Shown in pieces: positions 24,873 to 34,787 of a stretch of 64,000 bases of DNA. Location: assembly GCF_013019105.1 (NCBI RefSeq), contig NZ_BLTE01000001.1, forward strand, positions 434,001-498,000, written 5' to 3'. This DNA comes from Fundidesulfovibrio magnetotacticus. Its GTDB lineage: Bacteria; Desulfobacterota; Desulfovibrionia; Desulfovibrionales; Desulfovibrionaceae. The notes under the pieces are model-generated. The model ran no database searches. It saw only the letters and a list, made by a program, of their open reading frames with translations, and had not been told where the DNA came from. Made by a program: the position numbers and the translations under genes. Every line of letters starts with the position of its first letter. The stretch's first letter is position 1.

Positions 24873-25631
24873 CTACGTGTCCAGGACAGTATAAATCCTG
24901 TCGCGCAGGGGCGTCAACCGGGGGTCCCGAGGGAGGAGCCCCAAAAGCTCGTCCGCGTGGCCGCGCAAACGGAAGGCCCGGCGTGAAGCGGCGAAGTTGA
25001 GGTCGTGCACCCAGCTGAGCAGCAGGAGCACGAAGTCGTTGCAGGTGCGCATGGCCGAGTAGTCCCCGATGCGCCCGGCCATGATCTGCTCCACGATGGC
25101 GGGGGAGAAGCGCTCGGGGTCCTCCTCCAGGTGGAGCACCACCACGTCGGAGCGCTGGCCGCCGGGGCGCAGGTGGTCGAGCATGATGCGCACGATGTCG
25201 AGCTTGTCGGCGTCGCGCACGATGCGCGCCAGCAGCGCCAGTTCCGGGGACGCGAAGGGGGGCAGCGCCCGCCGGTTGTGCAGGGCCACCGCGCCGCGCA
25301 CCAGGGCGCGGACGCGCGCGTCCCGCACGTCCGGGACGCCCTCGACGCGCAATGTGCGTGCGCCCAGGAGCCCGTGGTCCACGCTCTGGGAGTCGCGAAA
25401 GGTCTTGTAGGCGCGGTACTGGGGGAAGCGCCCGGCGTCGTGCAGGAGCGCCGCCAGGTGCGCGGCGCGCTCCGCGGCCGCATCCAGGCCGAGGGTGGGC
25501 GTGATGGCCCGGGCCTCGTCCAGCACCTTCAGGGAGTGCTCGCGCTTGAGTTGCAGGTGGTGGTCGTCCTCGGGGTTCCCGGTCAGGAACCCGGCGACGT
25601 ACTCCTCGAACCAGCGGATGTGGGCGTGCAT
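24873..25631 (-). CDS. HD-domain phosphohydrolase
   Basis: The 252-residue protein carries an HD metal site: REHSLKV for the first His, LLHDAGRFPQY for the His-Asp pair, and a later Asp in RDADKLDIVRI. Such proteins hydrolyse nucleotides or phospho-esters. The cassette is the plain HD type, not HD-GYP, because no GYP motif is present. It is soluble with no other domain. Substrate unknown. It sits head-to-head with the CheY-like gene (129-base gap) and runs in the same direction as the receiver/TPR gene. Confidence 0.85.
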   Translation of the reverse strand: MHAHIRWFEEYVAGFLTGNPEDDHHLQLKREHSLKVLDEARAITPTLGLDAAAERAAHLAALLHDAGRFPQYRAYKTFRDSQSVDHGLLGARTLRVEGVPDVRDARVRALVRGAVALHNRRALPPFASPELALLARIVRDADKLDIVRIMLDHLRPGGQRSDVVVLHLEEDPERFSPAIVEQIMAGRIGDYSAMRTCNDFVLLLLSWVHDLNFAASRRAFRLRGHADELLGLLPRDPRLTPLRDRIYTVLDT

Positions 25632-25760
25632 CCCGAGACCTCCAGCGCGCGGGGCGCGTCCGGTTCGTGCCCTACGAGCGCCGTGGAATCAAGCATTATC
25701 CCTTGTCTCCTCGTTGCATTGGGACTAAAAGAGAGGAAAGTCCTGATTTGGAGGTTCTCA

Positions 25761-26159
25761 ATGAAGGCGCTCGTGGTGGAAGACGATTTCGCAAGCAGGA
25801 AACTGTTGCAAAAAATACTCGCCCCGTACGGTGATGCCGACATCGCCGTGAACGGCCTGGAAGCCATCGACGCCTTCAAAAGGGCTCTCGATGAGGAAGC
25901 CCCCTACGACCTCATCTGCATGGACATCATGATGCCCGAAATGGACGGCCAGGAGGCCCTGAAGAAGATTCGCGCCATCGAACGCGAACGCAAGATCCCT
26001 CCGCTGCAGGAAGCCAAGGTGATCATGACCACGGCACTGGACGACCCCAAGAACGTGGTGGAGGCCTACTACAAGGGCGGGGCCACATCCTACGTGCCCA
26101 AACCCATCGACAAACAAATGCTCCTGCACCTGCTCAAGAACCTCGGGCTGATCTGCTGA
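25761..26159 (+). CDS. Single-domain CheY-like response regulator
   Basis: The 132-residue product is a complete receiver: acidic pair in VVEDD, phosphorylation site in CMDIMMPEMDG, switch Thr in IMTTAL and Lys in VPKPID. There is no output domain. The ATG has GGAGG seven bases upstream. A candidate promoter TTGTCT-17-TAAAAG lies before it at about 25702-25730. Its stop overlaps the next start by one base. With no kinase adjacent, its partner may be one of the orphan kinases elsewhere in the window. Confidence 0.93.
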   Translation: MKALVVEDDFASRKLLQKILAPYGDADIAVNGLEAIDAFKRALDEEAPYDLICMDIMMPEMDGQEALKKIRAIERERKIPPLQEAKVIMTTALDDPKNVVEAYYKGGATSYVPKPIDKQMLLHLLKNLGLIC

Positions 26160-26860
26160 TGGACCTCCTCCCGCTCCTCGGCGCGTTTCCGGCCCAGGCT
26201 GCGCAGGACGTGCTGGGCCAGCAGCCCTCCCGGGCCCTGATGGGCCTTCTGGACGTCATCTTCATCGCTCTGGCGGGCTGGGTGGCCTGGCGGGTGATCT
26301 CCAACCTCTCCAAGCGCCGCCCCCCCGACGAAGACAACACCTACGACGTCACCCCCCGTGACGACGAAGGCGATTCCGGCATGGACCAGCGCAGCCGCCG
26401 CGCCCAGGCGGCCTGGGAATACCTGACCGGCCAGCAGGGGCGCGACCTGCGCCAGCCCCCCGCCCAGGACGAACCCCACGAGCCCGACGCCCCCGGGACC
26501 TTCAACCAGGCCGAATTCCTGCGCGGGGCCAAGGTGATGTTCGGGCGCATCAAGCAGTCCTGGGCCATGCGCAACCTCTCGGACCTGCGCCAGTTCGCGG
26601 CCCCGGACATGATGGCCCGCTTCGAGCGCTGGGCCGCCGAGCGTCCGGACCGTCAGGCCGTCTCGGTGCTGCTGGTGGAGGCCCAGGTGCTGGAGGTGCA
26701 ACGCGAGGCGGGACGCACCGTGGTGGAAGTGGCCTACCAGGCCACCGTGGCCGACGACCCCAGCGCCAGCCGCCAGGTGAACGAGGTGTGGCGCTTCTCC
26801 CGAGAGGAGAACGTGGCCGACGCCAAGTGGCTCCTGGAAGACATGGCCCAGCGCCAGTAA
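26159..26860 (+). CDS. Tim44-like domain membrane protein
   Basis: The 233-residue protein has one membrane helix at about 27-47 (RALMGLLDVIFIALAGWVAW). A charged linker follows, then a Tim44-like alpha/beta fold (about 115-230: FNQAEFLRGAKVMFGRIKQSW, DLRQFAAPDMMARF, VEVAYQATVAD, EVWRFSREEN). The family is known from mitochondrial import and from bacterial membrane proteins of unclear function. It is coupled to the response regulator through a TGATG overlap. Confidence 0.85.
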   Translation: MDLLPLLGAFPAQAAQDVLGQQPSRALMGLLDVIFIALAGWVAWRVISNLSKRRPPDEDNTYDVTPRDDEGDSGMDQRSRRAQAAWEYLTGQQGRDLRQPPAQDEPHEPDAPGTFNQAEFLRGAKVMFGRIKQSWAMRNLSDLRQFAAPDMMARFERWAAERPDRQAVSVLLVEAQVLEVQREAGRTVVEVAYQATVADDPSASRQVNEVWRFSREENVADAKWLLEDMAQRQ

Positions 26861-26903
26861 GCGCCCGCGCCCGGACGCCTCCGTCCCTACGGCTTGGAAG
26901 CGT

Positions 26904-26932
26904 TCCGGGCCGCCATCAGGCTGCGGCCCGGA
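26904..26932. terminator. Hairpin between convergent genes
   Basis: A 10-base stem (TCCGGGCCGC / GCGGCCCGGA) closes a nine-base loop between the Tim44-like gene and the RDD gene. There is no clear run of T on either side, so termination is likely but not certain. Confidence 0.45.
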
Positions 26933-26963
26933 TTCTCAACGCGCCCCCTTTCCGGCCCGACGC

Positions 26964-27587
26964 CTAGCGGTAGACCACGAGGGTGGACGCCATCTTGTCG
27001 TGCAGGCCCTGTTTTTTCGCGGTGAAGATGATCATGATGTATCCGAACAGCAGCAGCAAAGCGGAAAGCATCTTCGAGAAATAGCGGCCGGTCGCCTGAC
27101 CGAAAGAGATCCTCCGACCCTGCAGATCGGTGACCATGACGCCCACGGCCCGTTTGCCGAAAGTGCCCTGGGACGACGAACTTTCCTGCAGTGCGAAGTA
27201 GAGCCAAGAAAGAACTATGGACAGCAGGGTCAGGAAGTTCTCGTTGTCGCCATTGGAGACAACCGCGCTCAGCACTCCCAACGCGACCATCGCCACACTG
27301 CATATGAGCACGTCGATCAGGTAGGCCCCGATCCTGATCCAGGATGCATAGCGAGGCTGCCCACCGGTCTGTCCCGAAACCCCGGCTGCTGGACCGGGGC
27401 TCCCGGCAGGCTGCCGCGTGACGCCGACATTGACCGATGCCTGGGCCGTGACACCCACCCCACCCGGGGGCCGACCTGGAACTCCCACCCCCCCGACCGG
27501 CTGGGCGGAACTGCCCAGCGGTTGGCCGCAGGCCTGGCAGTACTTAGACAAATCGACGTTGTTCTTGCCGCACTTCGCACAAACCAT
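26964..27587 (-). CDS. RDD-family membrane protein with N-terminal zinc ribbon
   Basis: The 207-residue product starts with a zinc ribbon (CAKCG...CQACG, residues 3-21). A Gly/Val/Pro-rich linker (about 25-78) follows, then an RDD domain (about 79-205) with three hydrophobic helices and the family features WIRIGAYLIDVLI, GTFGKRAVGVMVTD and KKQGLHDKMASTLVV. AAGGAG lies eight bases before the ATG. RDD proteins are often linked to transport; the actual role is unknown. A second, broken copy lies just upstream at 27846-28124. Confidence 0.9.
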   Translation of the reverse strand: MVCAKCGKNNVDLSKYCQACGQPLGSSAQPVGGVGVPGRPPGGVGVTAQASVNVGVTRQPAGSPGPAAGVSGQTGGQPRYASWIRIGAYLIDVLICSVAMVALGVLSAVVSNGDNENFLTLLSIVLSWLYFALQESSSSQGTFGKRAVGVMVTDLQGRRISFGQATGRYFSKMLSALLLLFGYIMIIFTAKKQGLHDKMASTLVVYR

Positions 27588-27845
27588 TTCCCTTTCTCCT
27601 TTTGCACTCCGCCCCCGCGCACAAAAGGCACCATGCCCTCAGGCAACAGGAAGCACGGGACCTGCCAAGTCAGGTTAGCGAAATCATAAGGACGAGTCCA
27701 TACAGAACCATCGTGATCAATGACGAATCCACGACAGCTCCGTCTGCCCGGATACTGAAGGCAGGAGGGAACAGGCGTCGGCCGCACTAGCGGACGCCTT
27801 GCGCGGCAACGTTCCGATTGGCTGCGGCCAACGGTCACGAAACCC

Positions 27846-28124
27846 TCAACGACAAACCACCACGGTCCCGGCCAGCAGGTCGTGCAGGCCCTGGCGCTTC
27901 TTCGTGAAGAGGATCATGGCGTAGCCCAGCAGGAGCAGCCCGCCCGAGAGCAGCTTGGCGGCGTAGCGCCCCGTGGCCCGGCCGAAGCTGATGCGGCGGC
28001 CCTCCAGGTCCATCACCTTGAGGCCCATGATCCGCTTGCCCAGGGTGGCCTGGACCGGGGAACTCTCCTGGAGCGCGTAATAGAGCCAGACCACCGCGTT
28101 GGCCATGAGCGCCGCCACCGCGTC
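27846..28124 (-). pseudogene. 5'-truncated RDD-domain gene
   Basis: The last 93 residues closely parallel the intact RDD neighbour (VVWLYYALQESSPVQATLGK against WLYFALQESSSSQGTFGK, and KKRQGLHDLLAGTVVV at the end). The zinc ribbon, the linker and the first helix with its Arg-Asp motif are missing. The frame is open up to 28253, but the extra 43 residues are unlike any RDD start and overlap the terminator of the next operon. A deletion of the 5' half is the simplest reading. The 258 bases between the two RDD genes hold nothing recognised. Confidence 0.6.
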
Positions 28125-28224
28125 GCCTGACCCGCCGCGCGGCCGGGAACTTCCCGGACTCTGCCGTGCGCTAGCAGAGCCCCCGTGCGAAGTCCATCGG
28201 CCGTGCGCGGAGCGCGGAGCCCGG

Positions 28225-28268
28225 AAAATGAAAACGGCCGGACAGGGACCCATGCCCCCGTCCGGCCG
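28225..28268 (-). terminator. Rho-independent terminator of the ABC-F/nudix/metF/asd/aminotransferase operon
   Basis: Nine-base arms CGGCCGGAC / GTCCGGCCG (28260-28268 with 28235-28243) are followed on the minus strand by TTTTCATTTT. It begins 16 bases past the stop of the aminotransferase gene. Confidence 0.8.
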
Positions 28269-28283
28269 ACGCGATGCGGTCGT

Positions 28284-29222
28284 CTAGAGGGACACGCCGT
28301 TTTGGGCCAGGTCCTTCTTCAAGAGTTCCAGGAGCCTGCGGCTCACCGGTCCGGGAGTTCCGCCGCCCACGGGGCGGCCGTCGTACTCCACGATGGAGAG
28401 GCACTGGGCCGTGGTGCCCAGGATGAGCATCTCCCGGGCCTCGCGGATGTCGTCCTCGGTGATGGACTTGTAACAGTGGCTGATTTCGCCCCGGGCCAGC
28501 TCCAGCACGCGCAGGAGCGTGGTGCCCGAGAGGGCGTTGTCCAGCCTGGGCACGGTGATGCAGCCGTCCTTGTCCACCAGGGCCACGTTCTCGGTGGCCC
28601 CCTCGGCCAGGAAGCCGCGCGCGTCGAAGCACACGGGGAAGTCCTTGCCTTTGGCCAGGGCCTCCTTCTTCATGAGCACGTTGGGCAGATAGTCGATGCT
28701 CTTGATGGTGGCCAGGTAGCTCTGCTTGGCCGGGATGGACGTGCGGAAGGCCGTGACGCCCTTCTGGTAGAAGGCGTCGGGCTTGGGCGCATACTCGTAG
28801 GCCGCCACGTAGAGGCTGGGCTCGGGGCACTCGGAGGGGTCCAGCCCGAAGCCGCCGGGGCCGCGCCCAAGGAGCATGCGGAAGAGCCCGTTGGGCGTGC
28901 CCGCCGCGCGCCCGGTGGCCAGCACGATCTCGCGCACCGCCTCCCAGGGGCAGGGGGGCTCGAGCCCGATGGCCTGGCCGGAGCGGCCCATGCGGGCCAG
29001 GTGCTCGTCCAGGAGGTAGACCTTGGAGTCCACCCACTTGATGGTCTCGAAGACGCCGTCGCCCCGGTGGACCAGATGGTCGTCCCAGGGCATGAGCATG
29101 AGGGCCGGGTCCTTGCAGACGGCCCCCACGCGGTGTTCGTAGAAGGCCAGCACCTGGCCGGAGCCGGGGCGCGGGGCCGCGAGCATCCGGTCCAGGTAGG
29201 CCTTGGAGTCGAGGATATCCAC
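28284..29222 (-). CDS. Class IV PLP aminotransferase (branched-chain or D-amino-acid type)
   Basis: The 312-residue enzyme shows the class IV landmarks: HRGDGVFETIKW, the PLP lysine in SYLATIKSIDYLPN, EGATENVALV and LSGTTLLRV. Branched-chain aminotransferases, D-amino-acid transaminases and 4-amino-4-deoxychorismate lyases share this fold, and the exact substrate cannot be fixed. The GTG start lies one base after the asd stop. In this amino-acid operon a branched-chain or related role is likely, but D-alanine type activity is possible. Confidence 0.85.
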   Translation of the reverse strand: MDILDSKAYLDRMLAAPRPGSGQVLAFYEHRVGAVCKDPALMLMPWDDHLVHRGDGVFETIKWVDSKVYLLDEHLARMGRSGQAIGLEPPCPWEAVREIVLATGRAAGTPNGLFRMLLGRGPGGFGLDPSECPEPSLYVAAYEYAPKPDAFYQKGVTAFRTSIPAKQSYLATIKSIDYLPNVLMKKEALAKGKDFPVCFDARGFLAEGATENVALVDKDGCITVPRLDNALSGTTLLRVLELARGEISHCYKSITEDDIREAREMLILGTTAQCLSIVEYDGRPVGGGTPGPVSRRLLELLKKDLAQNGVSL

Positions 29223-29223
29223 G

Positions 29224-30243
29224 CTAGACCTTCAGCTTGCCCTTTTTGAGCAGCAGTTCGGCGATCTGCACGGCGTTGAGCGCCGCGCCCTTGCGGATGT
29301 TGTCGGCCACGATCCACAGGTTCAGGCCGTTGTCCACGGTGTCGTCCTGGCGGATGCGGCCCACGAACACCTCGTCCTCCCCGGCGGCCATGATGGGCAT
29401 GGGGTACATCTTCTCGCCCGGGTTGTCGTACACCTGCACGCCGGGGGCCTGGCTCAGCACGGCGCGGGCCTCGCCCGCCGTCACGGGCTTTTCGAACTCC
29501 ACGTTCACGGACTCGGAATGGCCGTAGAACACCGGCACGCGCACCGTGGTGGCCGTGACCTTGATGGACTCGTCGCCCATGATCTTGGCCGTCTCCTTGA
29601 TCATCTTGATCTCCTCGAAGGTGTAGTCCCCCAGGGAGAACACGTCGATCTGCGGCAGGCAGTTGAAGGCGATGCGGTGCGGATAGACCTTCACTTCGGG
29701 GTCGATGCCGTTGAACATCTGGCGCACCTGGCGGTCCAGCTCCTCGATGGCCTTCTGGCCCGTGCCGGACACGGCCTGGTAGGTGGAGACCACCACGCGC
29801 TTGATGGTCCAGGCGTCGTGCAGGGGCTTCAGGGCCACCACCATCTGGATGGTGGAGCAGTTGGGGTTGGCGATGATGCCGGTGTGCCAGTCCACGTCGT
29901 CGGGGTTCACCTCGGGCACCACCAGGGGCACCTTGGGGTCCATGCGCCAGGCGCTGGAGTTGTCCACCACCACGCAGCCGCTGGCCACGGCGTGGGGGGC
30001 GAAGGTCTTGGAGGTGGCGCCGCCGGCGGAGAAGAGGGCCAGATCCACGCCCTTGAAGCTTTCGGGAGTCATCTCGCGCACGGTGAGTTCGCCGTCTTTG
30101 AAGGGCACTTTGGTCCCGGCGGAACGGGAAGAGGCCAGGGCGATCACTTCGGAGGCGGGGAAGTCCCGCTGCTCCAGGGTCTTGAGCATCTCGCGGCCAA
30201 CGGCCCCGGTTGCTCCCGCGACGGCGACGACAGGCTTGGACAT
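29224..30243 (-). CDS. asd: Aspartate-semialdehyde dehydrogenase
   Basis: The enzyme reduces aspartyl phosphate to aspartate semialdehyde for lysine, threonine, methionine and cell-wall diaminopimelate. The 339-residue protein has the NADP loop VAGATGAVG, the catalytic Cys in IANPNCSTIQ, the catalytic His in the GHSESVNVEF region and the substrate Arg near VTATTVRVPV. AGGAG is eight bases upstream of the ATG. It follows metF by 39 bases. Confidence 0.96.
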   Translation of the reverse strand: MSKPVVAVAGATGAVGREMLKTLEQRDFPASEVIALASSRSAGTKVPFKDGELTVREMTPESFKGVDLALFSAGGATSKTFAPHAVASGCVVVDNSSAWRMDPKVPLVVPEVNPDDVDWHTGIIANPNCSTIQMVVALKPLHDAWTIKRVVVSTYQAVSGTGQKAIEELDRQVRQMFNGIDPEVKVYPHRIAFNCLPQIDVFSLGDYTFEEIKMIKETAKIMGDESIKVTATTVRVPVFYGHSESVNVEFEKPVTAGEARAVLSQAPGVQVYDNPGEKMYPMPIMAAGEDEVFVGRIRQDDTVDNGLNLWIVADNIRKGAALNAVQIAELLLKKGKLKV

Positions 30244-30282
30244 GACAGTGGCTCCTATGGGTTTGAGGGGGACGGCCCGGCG

Positions 30283-31158
30283 CTAGCCGAGCTTCAAATC
30301 CCCAGCGATGTCGAGGCAGGCCTGGGCCTTGTTGAGCGTGTAGAGGTGCACGCCCGGCGCGCCGCGCTCCAGGAGGTCGCGGCACTGCGCCCTGGCGTAG
30401 GCCACTCCCTCGGCACGCACGGCCTCGGCCCCGCCGCTGGCGTTGGCCGCTTCCAGGCGGGCCAGGTAGTCCGGCGGCAGGGTTGCGCCGCACATGGAGA
30501 GGATGCGTTTGATGGAGGCCAGGTTGAGGATCGGCAGGACGCCCGGAATGACGGGCGCGTCGATTCCCCTGGCGCGGCACCGCTCGACGAAGCGGAAGTA
30601 GTGGTCGTTGTCGAAGAAGAGCTGGGTGATGACGAAGTTGCCGCCCTTCTCGATCTTCAACTTGAGGAAGTCGATGTCGGCGTCCAGACTTTCGGCCTGG
30701 GGGTGCTTCTCGGGGTAGCCCGCCACGCCGATGCACAGGTCCGGGTAGGCCTGGCGGATGAACCCGGCCAGGTCCGAGCCGTGCTGGAAGGCCTGGCCCT
30801 CCAGGGTGAAGTCCGGCTGGTTCTGGGGCGGGTCGCCGCGAAGGGCCAGCACGTTGTCCACGCCTGCGGCCTTCAGGGCGTCCATGAAGGAGCGCAGCGA
30901 CTCCTCGGAGGCCCCCACGCAGGTGAGGTGCGCCATGGGGTTCTGCCCCAGGTCGCGCGAGAAGCGCGTGACCAGCTCCAGGGTGTTGGCCTGGGTGGAA
31001 CCGCCCGCGCCGTAGGTGACGGACACGAACAGGGGCTTGAGGACCGAGAGGCGTCCGGCCTCGTAGAAGAAGGCGGGCCAGGCGTCCTTTTCCTTGGGAG
31101 GGAAGAATTCCAGGGAGATGAACTGCTTGCCCCTGGAGAGCAGATCGTCGATGCGCAA
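30283..31158 (-). CDS. metF: 5,10-methylenetetrahydrofolate reductase
   Basis: MetF makes 5-methyltetrahydrofolate with FAD. The 291-residue product shows SLEFFPPKEKDAW, VSVTYGAGGST, HLTCVGAS, NVLALRGDPP and FVITQLFFDND. The start codon is TTG with GGAG six bases upstream. It lies 23 bases after the nudix gene, so no separate riboswitch or long leader is present. It joins methionine synthesis with the asd gene downstream. Confidence 0.95.
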   Translation of the reverse strand: MRIDDLLSRGKQFISLEFFPPKEKDAWPAFFYEAGRLSVLKPLFVSVTYGAGGSTQANTLELVTRFSRDLGQNPMAHLTCVGASEESLRSFMDALKAAGVDNVLALRGDPPQNQPDFTLEGQAFQHGSDLAGFIRQAYPDLCIGVAGYPEKHPQAESLDADIDFLKLKIEKGGNFVITQLFFDNDHYFRFVERCRARGIDAPVIPGVLPILNLASIKRILSMCGATLPPDYLARLEAANASGGAEAVRAEGVAYARAQCRDLLERGAPGVHLYTLNKAQACLDIAGDLKLG

Positions 31159-31181
31159 GACGTGCTCCGTGCGTTGGATGG

Positions 31182-31574
31182 TCAGGGGGCGTCCGGCGGC
31201 TGGGCGAGCGCCTCCACGATGTCCCTGTCCGCCTCCAGGAATGGCAGTTCCCGGGCCTGAGCCGGCGTCAGCCAGCGCAGTCCTTGGCCTTCGAGGGGAC
31301 GGGGAACCCCTTTGAAATCACGGATATGAAAAAAAGACAAGCGGACGATGCCGCCGGGATACTCGTGAATTTTTTCCCGCCAGTAACGGGGCTCGCGCGC
31401 CTCGATCCCGAGTTCCTCGCGCAGCTCGCGCACCAGGGCCTGAGCCGGGTCTTCGCCCGCCTCCACCTTGCCGCCGGGGAACTCCCACAGGCCCGCGTGG
31501 GCCTTGCCCTCGGGACGCCGGACGCCGAGACAGAGGCCGTCGCGCCAGAGGATGCCCGCCACCACGTGGATCAT
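31182..31574 (-). CDS. Nudix (MutT-like) hydrolase
   Basis: The 130-residue protein has a complete nudix box (GGKVEAGEDPAQALVRELRE then ELGIE) after GLWEFPGG, close to MutT-type (deoxy)nucleoside triphosphate pyrophosphohydrolases. It probably cleanses oxidised nucleotides. The ATG overlaps the stop of the ABC-F gene by four bases. Confidence 0.9.
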   Translation of the reverse strand: MIHVVAGILWRDGLCLGVRRPEGKAHAGLWEFPGGKVEAGEDPAQALVRELREELGIEAREPRYWREKIHEYPGGIVRLSFFHIRDFKGVPRPLEGQGLRWLTPAQARELPFLEADRDIVEALAQPPDAP

Positions 31575-33544
31575 AGGGCCTCCCGCCGCGCTTCCAGCTC
31601 CCCGATGCGCTCCTCCAGGTCCGCCAGCTCCAGCACCAGGGCGTCGCCCTGCTCCTTGAGCCCGTGGTATTCCTTGGAAAGCTCCGAGAACTTCGCCGCG
31701 TCGGCGTAGGTCTCGGGCATCGCCAGCACCTGCTCCACGTCGTGCTGGCGGGTCATGGCTTGTTCAAGCTCCCCTTCAAGTTGCGCGTAGCGCTCCCTGA
31801 GGGGTTTGAGCTGGCGCGAAAGGGCGTTGCGTTCCTCGGCCTGGCGGCGCTTGGCGGCCTGGCGCTCCTCGCGAGACTCCTTGGCCATGGCCTTGTCGCG
31901 CCCGCCCGTGGAGAGGGCGCAGGCGGCGCTGGCCTGCGCCTTCAGGTGCGCCTCGTAGGCCTCGTAGCCGCCCAGGAACTCCGAGAGCCCCTCCGGTCCA
32001 ACGGTCCAGATCACCTCGGCCGCCTCGGCCAGGAGATGACGGTCGTGCGCCACGAAGAGGATCGCGCCCTCGTAGTCGGCCAGGGCGTTCACCAGGGCCT
32101 CGCGGCTCTCCAGGTCCAGGTGGTTGGTGGGCTCGTCCAGCACCAGGAAGTTGGCCCGCGCCAGGAACAGGCTGGCCAGCACCAGGCGCGATTTCTCGCC
32201 GCCGGAGAGGTCGCGCACGAAGCGCTCGAAGTACTCCTCGCCCAGCATGAACAGGCCCAGCACCGAGCACAGCTCCTCCGTGGAGGAGCGCGGGTCCGAC
32301 AGGCGGCGGATCTCGCCCATCACCGTCTCGTTGGCGCGCAGAATCTCGGTCTGGTGCTGGCTGAAATACCCCATGCGAACCTGCGACCCCATGCGGATCG
32401 TGCCGCCGGAGGGCTTCAGCTCGCCCGTCAGGCACTTGAGCAGCGTGGTCTTGCCCGCCCCGTTGGGACCGGCCAGCGCCACCTTCTGGCCACGGTACAG
32501 GTTGAACGTGAGCCGGGGCCAAAGGGACCTTCCCCCAGGGAAGGCGAACTCCAGATCGGCCACGGAAAGAATGTTCTTGTCGGCCCGGGCGGGCTCGGGA
32601 AGCTTGAAATCGAGCGTCTTGCGCCTGCGCTCGATGTTGCCCGCCACGCCCGACAGCTCCTTCTGGAGCTTGTCCACGGCCTTGAGCTTGCTCTGGGCCT
32701 GGCGCGCCTTGGTGGCCTTGTAGCGGAAGCGGCTCACGAAGGCCATCTGGCGGCCGATGGCCCCGGAAAGCTGAGCGGCCTTGGCCTCCATCTGCTGCTG
32801 CGTCTGAGCGCGCCACTCCAGAAACTCGCTGAACGTGCCCTGGCGCAGCGCGGGCTTGTCGCCGCCCAGGAAGAGCACGTGGGTGCCCACGCGGTCCAGG
32901 AACACCCGGTCGTGCGCCACGAAGATGAGCACGCCGTTGAAGCAGAGCAGATACTGCTCCAGCCACTCCACGGCCTCGATGTCCAGGTGGTTGGTGGGCT
33001 CGTCCAAAAGCAGCACGTCGGCCCCGGCCACCAGCACCCGCGCCAGCTTGGCCCGCTCGCGCCAGCCGCCCGAGAGGAGCTTCACGGGATGGGGCCAGGC
33101 CTTCTCCTCGAACCCCAGGCCCGAGAGGATCGCCTTGGCCCGGTGCTCCGGATTGTAGCCCAGCGAGTGCTCCATCTCGGCCTGGCGCGCGCTCAGGGAC
33201 TCCAACGCCCGCTCGTCGCGCTCGAGGCTCGCGCGTTCCCACTCGCGCCAGAACTCCTTCCAGGAGGGGAGCGCGCTCATCACCCAGGCCAGCAGCGGCT
33301 CCTCCAGGTCGGACGATCCCAGCTCCTGCGCCACGTAGCCCAGCCGCGCCCCCGGCGGCAGCAGCACGCGCCCGGAGTCCGGCTCGGCCTCGCCCGCCAT
33401 CAGGCGCAAAAAGGTGGACTTGCCGCAACCGTTGGGCCCCGTGACCGCCAAACGCATGCCCGAGACGGCCTCCATGCTGAAGCCCGACATGAGATCCCGG
33501 CCGCCAAGGGACTTGGAAAGATTCTGGATGGTGATCTTGGACAT
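31571..33544 (-). CDS. ABC-F family ATPase
   Basis: This 657-residue protein has two ATPase domains without membrane segments. Walker A is GPNGCGKST in the first and GPNGAGKTT in the second. The signatures are LSGGWRERAKLA and LSGGEKSRLVLA, each followed by LLLDEPTNHLD or VLDEPTNHLD. A long helical linker lies between (about 240-310). The C-terminal tail is a coiled coil (about 545-655). ABC-F proteins act on the ribosome (EttA, Uup and related) or in antibiotic resistance. The coiled-coil tail and length resemble Uup/YheS-type members; the subgroup is not certain. Confidence 0.92.
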   Translation of the reverse strand: MSKITIQNLSKSLGGRDLMSGFSMEAVSGMRLAVTGPNGCGKSTFLRLMAGEAEPDSGRVLLPPGARLGYVAQELGSSDLEEPLLAWVMSALPSWKEFWREWERASLERDERALESLSARQAEMEHSLGYNPEHRAKAILSGLGFEEKAWPHPVKLLSGGWRERAKLARVLVAGADVLLLDEPTNHLDIEAVEWLEQYLLCFNGVLIFVAHDRVFLDRVGTHVLFLGGDKPALRQGTFSEFLEWRAQTQQQMEAKAAQLSGAIGRQMAFVSRFRYKATKARQAQSKLKAVDKLQKELSGVAGNIERRRKTLDFKLPEPARADKNILSVADLEFAFPGGRSLWPRLTFNLYRGQKVALAGPNGAGKTTLLKCLTGELKPSGGTIRMGSQVRMGYFSQHQTEILRANETVMGEIRRLSDPRSSTEELCSVLGLFMLGEEYFERFVRDLSGGEKSRLVLASLFLARANFLVLDEPTNHLDLESREALVNALADYEGAILFVAHDRHLLAEAAEVIWTVGPEGLSEFLGGYEAYEAHLKAQASAACALSTGGRDKAMAKESREERQAAKRRQAEERNALSRQLKPLRERYAQLEGELEQAMTRQHDVEQVLAMPETYADAAKFSELSKEYHGLKEQGDALVLELADLEERIGELEARREAL

Positions 33545-33618
33545 AGGAAAAATCGCGGCGGACTATGCTCCCTCGCCGCGCGCGTGTCAAATGGCGGCCG
33601 GGGCTCCGCCCAGCCGCC

Positions 33619-34626
<1,008 letters not shown>

Positions 34627-34731
34627 GGGGTGCTCCTTGGAGTCCGGGGACGCGGCCCCGGAGGTGTTTGCCCAGGCTTATGCCCGGCGCGCCCCCGAAG
34701 CAAGCGGCGTCAAAATCCCACGTCGATCCAT

Positions 34732-34752
34732 TGATGTTGATTCTCAATTTCA
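34732..34752 (+). promoter_or_regulatory. Candidate Fur box upstream of the DUF2325 gene
   Basis: The 21 bases starting TGATGTTGATT match the classic Fur box consensus at 16 of 21 positions (counted by eye). They form an AT-rich pocket in a high-GC gap, 36 bases before the DUF2325 start. They could also affect the divergent aldo/keto reductase. Confidence 0.5.
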
Positions 34753-34775
34753 CTAAAGCCCGTGCCATGCACACC

Positions 34776-34781
34776 AAGGAG
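34776..34781 (+). promoter_or_regulatory. Ribosome binding site that decides the DUF2325 start
   Basis: AAGGAG sits six bases before ATG 34788. An upstream in-frame ATG at 34767 would place this site inside the gene and has no site of its own. Confidence 0.7.
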
Positions 34782-34787
34782 AAAAAC

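Noticed and set aside
31159-31181. Methionine or SAM riboswitch before metF
   Set aside because: The gap is only 23 bases and carries just the ribosome site.
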